This document shows, piece after piece, positions 15,301 to 21,737 of a stretch of 29,653 bases of DNA. How positions within the stretch are numbered: the first letter of the stretch is position 1; each line of letters begins with the position of its first letter. The notes beneath the pieces are model-generated. The model was given only the letters and a program-made list of their open reading frames with translations, ran no database searches and was not told the DNA's origin. Made by a program: the position numbers and the translations under genes. Origin of the DNA: an uncultured Bacteroides sp. (GTDB taxonomy: Bacteria; Bacteroidota; Bacteroidia; Bacteroidales; Bacteroidaceae); NCBI GenBank assembly GCA_900546645.1, contig URDR01000036.1:1-29653 (forward strand), written 5' to 3'.

Positions 15301-15805
15301 TGACTTTAAGAAGTTAGGTCCTAAGTTTGGTAAGCAGATGAAAGCTGTTGCTGCAGCTGTGGCAGACATGTCACAGGAAGCAATTGCCGAACTGGAACAA
15401 AACGGACAATATACTTTCGTGCTGGATGGTGCTGAAGCGGTGGTAGAAGCAACCGATGTTGAAATCTTCAGTGAGGATATTCCGGGATGGCTGGTTGCCA
15501 ATGAAGGAAAACTGACCGTGGCTCTTGAAGTAACTGTAACCGATGAACTGAAGCGTGAAGGAGTGGCCCGTGAACTGGTAAACCGTATCCAGAACATTCG
15601 TAAGAGTAGCGGTTTTGAAATAACAGACAAGATTGCTGTTGTTTTGTCAAAAAATCCGAACTCAGATGATGCGGTAAATGAATATAATACGTATATTTGT
15701 AACCAAGTACTTGCCAACTCATTGGTTTTGGCTGATGAAGTTGCCGAAGGTACAGAATTAAACTTTGATGATTTTACTCTGTTTGTCAGAGTGACAAAAT
15801 TGTGA
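12323..15805 (+). CDS. ileS: Isoleucyl-tRNA synthetase, long type with altered HIGH motif
   Basis: The enzyme charges tRNA-Ile in the cytoplasm. It has 1160 residues, the long form shared with eukaryotes and IleRS2-type bacteria rather than the ~940-residue E. coli type. The catalytic signatures are at residues 57-60, where the HIGH position reads GIHH (SANGMPGIHHVMARTIKD), and 710-714 KMSKR. An editing domain (TTPWTLPSNTALCVG) and a long C-terminal anticodon-binding region are present. The GxHH form swaps first and third HIGH residues; such IleRS2 enzymes are reported to be highly mupirocin-resistant. The start is the ATG at 12323; an upstream TTG at 12290 adds nothing conserved. It heads a run with the DksA-like gene, lspA and a DUF4296 lipoprotein. 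Confidence 0.96.
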   Translation: MSKKFTEYSQLNLSEVNKEVLKKWDENDVFNRSMTEREGHPSFVFYEGPPSANGMPGIHHVMARTIKDTFCRFKTMKGFQVKRKAGWDTHGLPVELGVEKALGITKEDIGKNISVAEYNKHCRTDVMKFTKEWTDLTHKMGYWVDLENPYITYDNRYIETLWWLLKQLYNKGLLYKGYTIQPYSPAAGTGLSSHELNQPGCYRDVKDLTVVGQFKMKNPKPEMTQWGTPYFIAWTTTPWTLPSNTALCVGPKIDYVAVQTYNGYTGEKMTVVLAKPLLYTHFNKKAEELALEDYKPGDKLIPFKVVGEYKGTDLEGMEYEQLIPWVKPVEVTEDGAWKEASAKAFRVILGDYVTTEDGTGIVHIAPTFGADDAFVARAAGIPSLFMINKKGETRPMVDLTGKFYLMSELDENFVKECVDVEKYKEYEGRWVKNAYDPQFTVDGKYDEKAASSAESLDVYICMMLKQGNQAFKMEKHVHNYPHCWRTDKPVLYYPLDSWFIRSTAAKERMMELNKTINWKPESTGTGRFGKWLENLNDWNLSRSRYWGTPLPIWRSEEGEELCIGSVEELYNEIEKSVEAGFMTENPYKKLGFVPGTYDKENYEKIDLHRPYVDDIVLVSATGKPMKRETDLIDVWFDSGAMPYAQLHYPFENKEIVDNRSYYPADFIAEGVDQTRGWFFTLHAIATMVFDSVAYKNVISNGLVLDKNGNKMSKRLGNAVDPFETIEKFGSDPLRWYMITNSSPWDNLKFDKEGVDEVRRKFFGTLYNTYSFFALYANVDGFTYAEADVPVEERPEIDRWILSLLNSLIKDVDACYADYEPTKAGRLITDFVNDNLSNWYVRLNRKRFWGSAMSADKLSAYQTLYTCLETVAKLMAPIAPFYADRLYMDLIAVTDRDNVVSVHLANFPAANEALINKELEARMHMAQDVTSMVLALRRKVNIKVRQPLQCIMVPVVDEEQKQHIEAVKDLIMSEVNVKEIRFAESGELVKKVKCDFKKLGPKFGKQMKAVAAAVADMSQEAIAELEQNGQYTFVLDGAEAVVEATDVEIFSEDIPGWLVANEGKLTVALEVTVTDELKREGVARELVNRIQNIRKSSGFEITDKIAVVLSKNPNSDDAVNEYNTYICNQVLANSLVLADEVAEGTELNFDDFTLFVRVTKL

Positions 15806-15814
15806 TATGAACCC

Positions 15815-15842
15815 ATCCACCCCTTTTCGCAGAGGGGTGGAT
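15815..15842 (+). terminator. Stem-loop after ileS, likely partial terminator
   Basis: Arms 15815-15824 and 15833-15842 pair perfectly (10 bp, GC-rich) around an 8-base loop. Only a weak T-rich stretch follows, so it may attenuate rather than stop transcription into the downstream gene. Confidence 0.55.
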
Positions 15843-15874
15843 ACTATTATTAACTTTTAAATACCTAAAACACT

Positions 15875-16255
15875 ATGGCTGAAAAAACGAGATATTCGGA
15901 TGCAGAGCTCGAAGAGTTCCGTACCATTATCATGGAGAAACTTCAGCTCGCTGAACGCGACTATGAGAAATTGAAAAGCAGTATTATGAACACTGACGGT
16001 AACGATACAGATGATACTTCACCTACTTATAAAGTATTGGAAGAAGGGGCAAATACATTATCGAAAGAAGAAACTACCCGTTTGGCTGCCCGACAGTTAA
16101 AATTTATTCAGAACCTGCGTGCGGCATTGGTACGTATTGAAAATAAAACGTATGGTATTTGCCGTGAAACAGGTAAACTGATTCCGGCAGAGCGTCTTCG
16201 TGCAGTACCTCATGCAACATTGAGCATCGAAGCCAAGCAAGGCGGGAAAAAGTAA
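15875..16255 (+). CDS. TraR/DksA-family protein lacking most zinc-finger cysteines
   Basis: A 126-residue protein with an N-terminal coiled-coil part (residues 8-90) and a C-terminal DksA-type zinc-finger region, ENKTYGICRETGKLIPAERL followed by RAVPHATLSIEAK. Only one cysteine (C96) is left where DksA/TraR proteins normally have four (two CxxC pairs), so the fold must hold without a standard zinc site. DksA-type proteins bind in the secondary channel of RNA polymerase and modify stringent-response control; whether this one does is inference. Acidic residues occur between the helices (DGNDTDD), as at the coiled-coil tip of DksA. It lies between ileS and lspA, in what I recall as a conserved Bacteroidales order. 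Confidence 0.82.
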   Translation: MAEKTRYSDAELEEFRTIIMEKLQLAERDYEKLKSSIMNTDGNDTDDTSPTYKVLEEGANTLSKEETTRLAARQLKFIQNLRAALVRIENKTYGICRETGKLIPAERLRAVPHATLSIEAKQGGKK

Positions 16256-16304
16256 TTTACTCAAGTTTCGTAAGTACTCCATTTAGCAGCCTGACAGGGT
16301 TTCA

Positions 16305-16387
16305 GTTGACAAGTTGACAAGGTTTCGGTAACCTTGACTGATGGAAAAGAAAGGTTGGACATGTGATATCCTTGTCAACTCGTCAAT
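16305..16387 (+). repeat. GTTGACAAGTTGACAAGG inverted repeat upstream of lspA
   Basis: The arm at 16305-16322 contains two GTTGACAA units and is matched, with a few mismatches, by an inverted copy at 16370-16387. The 47 bases between include a small hairpin (AAGGTT 16319-16324 with AACCTT 16330-16335). GTTGACAA repeats are, as I recall, dispersed between genes in Bacteroides-type genomes. It may act as an RNA processing or protein-binding site. Confidence 0.6.
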
Positions 16388-16444
16388 TTATTGCCTTGTA
16401 GCTTTGAAAGCGGTCTTGCGGAACTTGAATTATTTTATATGATT

Positions 16445-17077
16445 ATGAAAAAACTCTTCACACAGGGCCGTTTGGCATTTTTAATTGTTGCTGTAATATT
16501 AGTTATAGACCAGATTATAAAGATTGTGGTAAAAACCAATATGGCACTTCATGAAAACATTCATGTGACCGATTGGTTTTATATTTATTTTACGGAGAAT
16601 CCGGGAATGGCTTTCGGAATGGAATTATTTGGGAAATTGTTTTTAACCCTGTTCCGTATTGTGGCTGTAATCGCGATTACATGGTATCTGGTTAAGATTG
16701 TAAAACAGCCGGTAAAACTGAAGAGTGGCTATATAGCTTGTCTCTCTCTTATTTTGGCTGGAGCTATCGGAAATATTATTGATTGCATATTTTATGGTGA
16801 AGTGTTTAGTGCCAGTACTCCTTCACAGGTGGCAACTTGGGTTCCTGTAGGCGAAGGATATGCTGACTGGTTGCATGGAAAGGTGGTAGATATGTTTTAC
16901 TTCCCTATTATTGACACTTATTGGCCTCAGTGGATGCCTTTAGTCGGGGGAGACCACTTTGTCTTTTTTAGTCCGATTTTTAACTTTGCGGATGCTGCAA
17001 TTAGTTGTGGGGTGATTTCCTTGTTGCTTTTTTATAGCCGTTATTTGACTTCAGAGAGTACATCAAATCAAAAATAA
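16445..17077 (+). CDS. lspA: Lipoprotein signal peptidase (signal peptidase II)
   Basis: The protein has 210 residues with four predicted membrane segments. Catalytic aspartates are D113 (GNIIDCIFYG) and D183 (FNFADAAISCG), in the family's conserved contexts. It cleaves the signal peptide of diacylated prolipoproteins in the inner membrane. A loop between the catalytic segments (about residues 120-172) makes it longer than E. coli LspA, as is usual in Bacteroidota. The start could be ATG 16439 (adding MI) or 16445; I use 16445. The codons back to 16391 have no start other than TTG and lie beside the repeat. The product would be needed for the lipoproteins encoded nearby (DUF4296 protein, TamL-like protein, pullulanase). 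Confidence 0.93.
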   Translation: MKKLFTQGRLAFLIVAVILVIDQIIKIVVKTNMALHENIHVTDWFYIYFTENPGMAFGMELFGKLFLTLFRIVAVIAITWYLVKIVKQPVKLKSGYIACLSLILAGAIGNIIDCIFYGEVFSASTPSQVATWVPVGEGYADWLHGKVVDMFYFPIIDTYWPQWMPLVGGDHFVFFSPIFNFADAAISCGVISLLLFYSRYLTSESTSNQK

Positions 17078-17090
17078 ATCAGTTGTGACC

Positions 17091-17906
17091 ATGAAGAAAA
17101 AGTATGTAATTGGGGGATGTTTGCTTGCGTTGGTAGGAGGACTTTGCGGGTGCGGAAAAAAAATACCCAGTGATGTAATCCAGCCGGAGGTAATGGAGCC
17201 GCTTCTCTATGATTATCATCTGGCTACCACGTTAAGCTCTGACTTGGTTTACACTGAAAACTATAAAAAGGATGCTTATTTGAATTATGTTTTTCAAAAG
17301 CATCATGTGACAGAAGCAGAGTTTGATTCATCAATGGTTTGGTATTCGCGTCACACCGTACATCTTACAGCAATGTATGAGAATCTGCAGAAGCGTTTTG
17401 AAGAAGAAGGTAAGCTCATTCGGAAATTTGTAGATCAGCGCAGTGGGCAAACGTCTCTGGCTTTGGTAGGTGACACTGTGGATATAGATAAACTTTACTG
17501 GTTATCCTCGTCTGATTTGACCAATAAGATGACTTTTGAACTGAAAGCGGATGCATCTTTCAGGCCTCATGATGCTTTAGAGTGGACGGCTGATTTTAAG
17601 TTCCTTCCTGAAGTAGACGGAATGGATGTGAAAGTTGTTATGGGGCTGAATTTTACATTTGAAAATGACAGTACGCAAGGAGTGACTCACGTGGTAACAA
17701 AGTCTGGACTTCAGCGGTTGGAGTTAAAAGCTGATTCTGCATTTGCTTTCAAGGCTATAAACGGTTTTATGTATTATATGAATAAAAGTAATGCAAGGGG
17801 AAGTGTTTTGATAGGCAATATTCATTTGGTTCGTCATCATGATAAGCATGCGGCAGAACTCCCTGCAGAGAATAAGGAGAAAGGATTGACTCCTAAAATG
17901 CGCTGA
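17091..17906 (+). CDS. DUF4296 family lipoprotein
   Basis: The protein has 271 residues. The N-terminus MKKKYVIGGCLLALVGGLCG followed by Cys21 is a lipoprotein signal peptide, with C19 or C21 as the lipidated residue. The segment just after it, PSDVIQPEVMEPLLYDYHLA, is the DUF4296 signature, followed by helices and a beta-rich C-terminal part. Function is unknown. A GTG at 17085 adds two residues; the ATG at 17091 is preferred. It follows lspA closely and overlaps the next gene by a single base of its stop codon. The link with lspA recurs in Bacteroidales as I recall, so a role in lipoprotein or envelope handling is possible but unproven. Confidence 0.85.
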   Translation: MKKKYVIGGCLLALVGGLCGCGKKIPSDVIQPEVMEPLLYDYHLATTLSSDLVYTENYKKDAYLNYVFQKHHVTEAEFDSSMVWYSRHTVHLTAMYENLQKRFEEEGKLIRKFVDQRSGQTSLALVGDTVDIDKLYWLSSSDLTNKMTFELKADASFRPHDALEWTADFKFLPEVDGMDVKVVMGLNFTFENDSTQGVTHVVTKSGLQRLELKADSAFAFKAINGFMYYMNKSNARGSVLIGNIHLVRHHDKHAAELPAENKEKGLTPKMR

Positions 17907-18241
17907 TGGATATGCGGAAAGTTGCAGCGCACCGGATTTTTCTTGCTCCATATAAAAAGTGGTTCTCTATGCAGGTGGTAGAGTTGGATTCATCCAGGAA
18001 GGTGGTTGGGCTGACTTCATTGCGAGAAGAACAGCATGCAACCGAATGGTTAGGTGGGGTTATCGTGATTGCATCAAAATCTCCTGAAAGAATGGAAGGG
18101 GAGTCTTTCTCTGCTTTTTGCAGTCGTTTATGCGGTGAGGAGGATACGTTTCAGTTGACCGGTTGCCAGGCTTATCATGTCACCCAGTTTGATGTAGCCG
18201 GAATGAACTTCACTCCGGCAAGCAGAATTGTTCGTTTATGA
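17906..18241 (+). CDS. Conserved hypothetical protein, 111 residues
   Basis: This is a small soluble protein with no signal peptide or membrane segment. Its ATG shares the last base of the upstream DUF4296 stop (TGATG), so it is probably translated in the same transcript. It is mostly beta-strand in appearance (FSMQVVELDSSRKVVGLTSL). I do not recognise a family. Its last codons overlap the 3' end of the convergent rRNA methyltransferase gene by 6 bases, so no room is left for a terminator between them. Confidence 0.7.
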   Translation: MDMRKVAAHRIFLAPYKKWFSMQVVELDSSRKVVGLTSLREEQHATEWLGGVIVIASKSPERMEGESFSAFCSRLCGEEDTFQLTGCQAYHVTQFDVAGMNFTPASRIVRL

Positions 18242-18988
18242 CATTCTTCTTCGGAATTCAGAGCAGACAATGGAGGTAGCTACTGCTACGTTCAAGGATT
18301 CACTGGTTTCTTTCCCTTGCGGATAATTAGGGATTAAGAGCCGGCGGTTTACCAGTGCGGCAATTTCCGGGCTGATTCCATTTCCTTCATTTCCCATGAT
18401 AATTAATCCGTTTTCACTTAATTCTTCTGTATATATATTTTTTCCGTCAAGGAAAGTACCAAACAGCGGAGTCTCTTTTAATGAAGAAACCAGTTTCCTC
18501 AGGTCGCAATAATGCAGTCTGACGCGAGCCAAGGCTCCCATTGTAGCTTGCACTGTTTTGGGATTGAATGCATCGGCGGTACCCGTAGAACAGAATATAT
18601 CCTGGATGCCAAACCAGTCGGCTATACGGATAATGGTCCCTAAATTTCCTGGGTCTTGTATGTCATCGAGAGCCAGGCATAGCGAATGCTTGATGCAGTC
18701 GGGGGTAAATTCATAATGTGGCATATCGAAAACAGCTAAAACCTCTTGAGGGGATTTCAGCAGACTGACTTTGGTTAATTCTTCTTGACTGACTTCTATA
18801 GTTTCTTTTGCAATGGCGCATGGATGCTTTTCTAGCCATTCCGATGTTCCTAAAAGTAATCTGCAGGAAAAACGTCCCAAGAGTTCTCCTACCAGTTTAT
18901 GACCTTCGGCAATGAAAGCCTGTTCTTCTTTTCGGTATTTTTTCAGTTCAAGCGAATGGATATATTTTATCTTGTTTTTACTGAGCAT
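18236..18988 (-). CDS. TrmH/SpoU-family RNA 2'-O-methyltransferase
   Basis: This 250-residue cytoplasmic enzyme has all three SpoU motifs: DDIQDPGNLGTIIRIADWFG (motif 1), LIIMGNEGNGIS (motif 2) and ESLNVAVATSI (motif 3), which form the knotted SAM-binding site. The N-terminal ~95 residues are a SpoU substrate-binding domain. It should 2'-O-methylate ribose in tRNA or rRNA; the specific site is not visible from sequence. The start is at 18988, just before a divergent promoter region shared with the Omp85 gene. The length is normal for the family. RlmB or TrmH-like identity cannot be settled. Confidence 0.9.
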   Translation of the reverse strand: MLSKNKIKYIHSLELKKYRKEEQAFIAEGHKLVGELLGRFSCRLLLGTSEWLEKHPCAIAKETIEVSQEELTKVSLLKSPQEVLAVFDMPHYEFTPDCIKHSLCLALDDIQDPGNLGTIIRIADWFGIQDIFCSTGTADAFNPKTVQATMGALARVRLHYCDLRKLVSSLKETPLFGTFLDGKNIYTEELSENGLIIMGNEGNGISPEIAALVNRRLLIPNYPQGKETSESLNVAVATSIVCSEFRRRMS

Positions 18989-19011
18989 AGTTCATATACA
19001 TATTTTAAGAA

Positions 19012-19019
19012 CAAAGCTA
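19012..19019 (-). promoter_or_regulatory. -7 box for the RNA methyltransferase gene
   Basis: The minus strand reads TAGCTTTG, an exact TAnnTTTG match, 23 bases before the start codon. It is part of a 91-bp divergent promoter region shared with the TamL-like gene. Confidence 0.5.
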
Positions 19020-19041
19020 AGAAGTTTTTTTTATTATTCCC

Positions 19042-19062
19042 TATCTTTGCAAGTAAATTTGC
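19042..19062 (+). promoter_or_regulatory. Two tandem -7 boxes for the TamL-like gene
   Basis: TATCTTTGC (19042-19050) and TAAATTTGC (19054-19062) both fit TAnnTTTGC exactly, 12 bases apart, just before the ATG at 19080. The second box would leave a leader of only about 10 bases, so the first is more likely to be the active one. Confidence 0.5.
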
Positions 19063-19079
19063 ATGGGGTAACTATTTGT

Positions 19080-21389
19080 ATGAAGAAATTTATTCATCAT
19101 ATTTTATTTTTGTTGATCGGAGCATTCTTGGTTACGGGATGTTCGGTCAGTAAGTTTATTCCCGAGGGTCATTATTTGTTGGATGATGTTGAGATTAAGT
19201 CAGACAACAGAGAAGTAAAACCTTCGCAGATGACCGCTTATGTCCGTCAGACTCCCAATGCAAAATGGTTCAGTCTGATAAAGTTGCCGATGTATATTTA
19301 TAGTGCCTCAGGCAAGGATTCTACAAAATGGATGAACCGATTCTTGCGGAAGATGGGTGATGCTCCACGTATCTATGATCCGGAAGCAGCCGAGGAGACT
19401 CGCAAACAGGTACAGCAGACTGTCCAGAATATGGGTTACATGGGGGCTCAGGTTGACTTGAAAGAGTATAAGAAGGGAAAGAAATTAAAGGTTTCCTATC
19501 ATATTCATACAGGGGATCCTTATATCATATCGCATATAGCTTATGATATTGCCGATTTTAAAATCCATGATTTTATATTGGGCGATTCTGTACACACGTT
19601 ACTTCATTCGGGAATGCGTTTTGATGTGAATAAACTGGATGAAGAACGCCAACGCATTACTCAGTATCTGCATGATAGAGGCTATTATCGTTTCAATAAA
19701 GATTTTATAACTTTTCAAGCCGATACAATGCTAAATACGCATCGTGTTGATCTGACCATGCGGCTTTTACCTTATCAGCGTAAAAAGACCGATGTTCCGC
19801 AGTCTCATCGTCAGTATACCATTCGCGATGTTAACTTTTTGCTTGATGTTGATTTTTCGGAATTATCGGCAGAGACTTTTAAAGGGATGGACTCTTTACG
19901 TTCCGATGGTGCCACCTTGTATTATCATGACAAATTGTTTTTGAGACCTCATGTGATAACCGGATTCAATTTTTTGCAGAGCGGAAACTTATATAGTGCG
20001 CGGGATGTACAGAGTACATATTCGGCATTGGGACGCTTAGGTATACTGAAATATTCCAATATACGTTTTCAAGAAGATATAAAAGGAGATTCAGCCTATG
20101 TAGATGCCTATGTGGCTTTGTCGCGCAGAAAGAATAAATCACTGTCTTTCGGTATAGAAGGAACAAACTCTGCGGGCGATTTGGGAGCAGCTGCTTCGGT
20201 GGCTTATACGCACCGCAATCTGTTTAAGGGCTCAGAAACATTTACGGTAAAGTTACGTGGTGCCTATGAGGCAGTAACCGGATTAGAAGGATATGCCAAT
20301 AGTAACTATATGGAGTATGGGATAGAGAGCAGCCTGAACTTTCCTGAGTTTATGTTTCCCTTCCTTTCATCAGATTTTAAGCGTCGTATACGTGCCACAT
20401 CTGAAGTAAGTGTGAAATATAACTGGCAGATTCGTCCGGAGTTTGAACGCACTGTAGCATCGGCAGCCTGGAGTTACCGCTGGTCAAAGCATCAGGCTAA
20501 TCATCGTTTTGATGTATTGGATGTCAGCTATATTTATATGCCTTACCGATCTCAAACTTTTAAAGAGTATTTAAATGTGATGGATCAGAAAAATCCGTTG
20601 CTGCGTTATAGCTATGAAGACTTGTTTATTGTACGTATGGGTTATACTTATACGTATAACAGTTCCGGAGCAATGTCTTTAAAGACAGCTCACCGAAATT
20701 CTTATTCTATTCGTTTCAATATAGAAGAGTCTGGTAATTTGCTGTATGGTTTTTCAAAGTTGTTCAATCATAACCCCAGCAACGGAGAAGCATTTCAGAT
20801 GGCGAATATTGACTTTGCTCAATACGTGAAGGCCGACTTTGATTTTGCAAAAAATTTCATGATTGACGACCGGAACGCGCTGGTCTTTCATGTTGGTTTA
20901 GGAATTGCTTATCCCTATGGAAATTCAAAAAGCCTCCCGTTTGAAAAACTTTATTTTTCCGGTGGTGCCAATAGTGTACGCGGATGGAGGGTGCGTTCTT
21001 TAGGGCCGGGAGGCTATCGGGGTGATTCGAATAGTTTGGATTATGTGAATCATACCGGTGATATCAAGTTAGACTTGAATGTGGAATATCGTACCCACTT
21101 GTTCTGGAAATTGAATGGTGCCGCCTTTATCGATGCCGGTAACGTTTGGACTATACGTTACCGTGAAATGCAGCCTGAAGGTTTATTCAAGTTCAATCGT
21201 TTCTATAAACAGTTGGCGGTAGCTTATGGGCTGGGCATCCGTTTTGATTTAGATTTTTTGATTATTCGTTTTGACGGAGGAATGAAAGCAATCAATCCGA
21301 TGGAGAGAGAACGTGACCGTTATCCGATTGTTTCACCGGATTTCAAGCGGGATTTTGCATTTCATTTTGCCGTAGGTTATCCGTTTTAA
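19080..21389 (+). CDS. Lipidated Omp85/TamA-family outer-membrane protein (TamL-like)
   Basis: The protein has 769 residues. The N-terminus ends in the lipobox VTGC (C21), so it is a lipoprotein, unlike proteobacterial TamA. POTRA-type repeats follow (about residues 30-320), then an Omp85 beta-barrel with the hallmark GGANSVRGWR and the LNVEYRTHLFWKLNGAAFID region, ending in aromatic HFAVGYPF. Members move or insert outer-membrane and surface proteins; in Bacteroidota this lipidated form is called TamL. The ATG at 19080 starts the signal peptide; the frame extends upstream to 18912 but that part overlaps the methyltransferase gene. A TamB partner is not encoded in this window. The neighbouring 77-residue gene follows closely. 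Confidence 0.9.
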   Translation: MKKFIHHILFLLIGAFLVTGCSVSKFIPEGHYLLDDVEIKSDNREVKPSQMTAYVRQTPNAKWFSLIKLPMYIYSASGKDSTKWMNRFLRKMGDAPRIYDPEAAEETRKQVQQTVQNMGYMGAQVDLKEYKKGKKLKVSYHIHTGDPYIISHIAYDIADFKIHDFILGDSVHTLLHSGMRFDVNKLDEERQRITQYLHDRGYYRFNKDFITFQADTMLNTHRVDLTMRLLPYQRKKTDVPQSHRQYTIRDVNFLLDVDFSELSAETFKGMDSLRSDGATLYYHDKLFLRPHVITGFNFLQSGNLYSARDVQSTYSALGRLGILKYSNIRFQEDIKGDSAYVDAYVALSRRKNKSLSFGIEGTNSAGDLGAAASVAYTHRNLFKGSETFTVKLRGAYEAVTGLEGYANSNYMEYGIESSLNFPEFMFPFLSSDFKRRIRATSEVSVKYNWQIRPEFERTVASAAWSYRWSKHQANHRFDVLDVSYIYMPYRSQTFKEYLNVMDQKNPLLRYSYEDLFIVRMGYTYTYNSSGAMSLKTAHRNSYSIRFNIEESGNLLYGFSKLFNHNPSNGEAFQMANIDFAQYVKADFDFAKNFMIDDRNALVFHVGLGIAYPYGNSKSLPFEKLYFSGGANSVRGWRVRSLGPGGYRGDSNSLDYVNHTGDIKLDLNVEYRTHLFWKLNGAAFIDAGNVWTIRYREMQPEGLFKFNRFYKQLAVAYGLGIRFDLDFLIIRFDGGMKAINPMERERDRYPIVSPDFKRDFAFHFAVGYPF

Positions 21390-21402
21390 TTATTTTATAA
21401 CT

Positions 21403-21636
21403 ATGAGTAAAGAGCATACCCTTGGTGAGTTGGATGAACTGAAAGCATGGTTTGAGAAACAAGAACTTCCTCAGTCCTTGCAAGTGAGTAAGTTTATGTT
21501 TATTCCCAATTTGAAAGAAACTATTATGCATTTAATGGATCAGGCATATGTTTGTTATGCAAATCCTAAGCTGGAAGGTTGTCTTTTGATTTTAGAACAA
21601 ATTAAGTTGAAGCTGGAAGAGCAGGATAAAGCCTGA
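21403..21636 (+). CDS. Conserved small protein, 77 residues, possibly DUF6965-like
   Basis: A short acidic/helical protein with no signal peptide. Sequence features are LKAWFEKQELPQSL, FMFIPNLKETIMHLMDQA and a C-terminal helix (LEGCLLILEQIKLKLEEQ). I recall similar small Bacteroides proteins, annotated as DUF6965-like, with the same FIP and NPKLEGC-like signatures, but cannot confirm that. The gene starts 13 bases after the Omp85 stop, so it is in the same transcript, and it ends before a strong terminator. Function is unknown. Confidence 0.75.
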   Translation: MSKEHTLGELDELKAWFEKQELPQSLQVSKFMFIPNLKETIMHLMDQAYVCYANPKLEGCLLILEQIKLKLEEQDKA

Positions 21637-21683
21637 CTCTTCAGAAGAGCGGAATTTGAAGAGGTTCAGAATAAAGATTTGAA

Positions 21684-21726
21684 AAAAGTAGCCGGAGAAA
21701 ACGTTGGATTTTTTCCGGCTACTTTT
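21684..21726. terminator. Bidirectional intrinsic terminator
   Basis: Arms 21684-21701 and 21709-21726 form an 18-bp helix (one G-U pair) with a 7-base loop. Runs of A at the left base and T at the right base give U-tracts for both directions. It lies between two convergent genes, serving the Omp85/small-protein transcript and the acyl-CoA ligase gene. Confidence 0.85.
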
Positions 21727-21737
21727 GTGAAGAAATG

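Noticed and set aside
15154..15816. A 220-codon minus-strand frame opposite the ileS C-terminus
   Set aside because: Serine/threonine-rich antisense translation of a well-conserved gene.
18912..19079. N-terminal extension of the TamL-like protein
   Set aside because: It overlaps the methyltransferase gene and would bury the lipoprotein signal peptide that begins at 19080.
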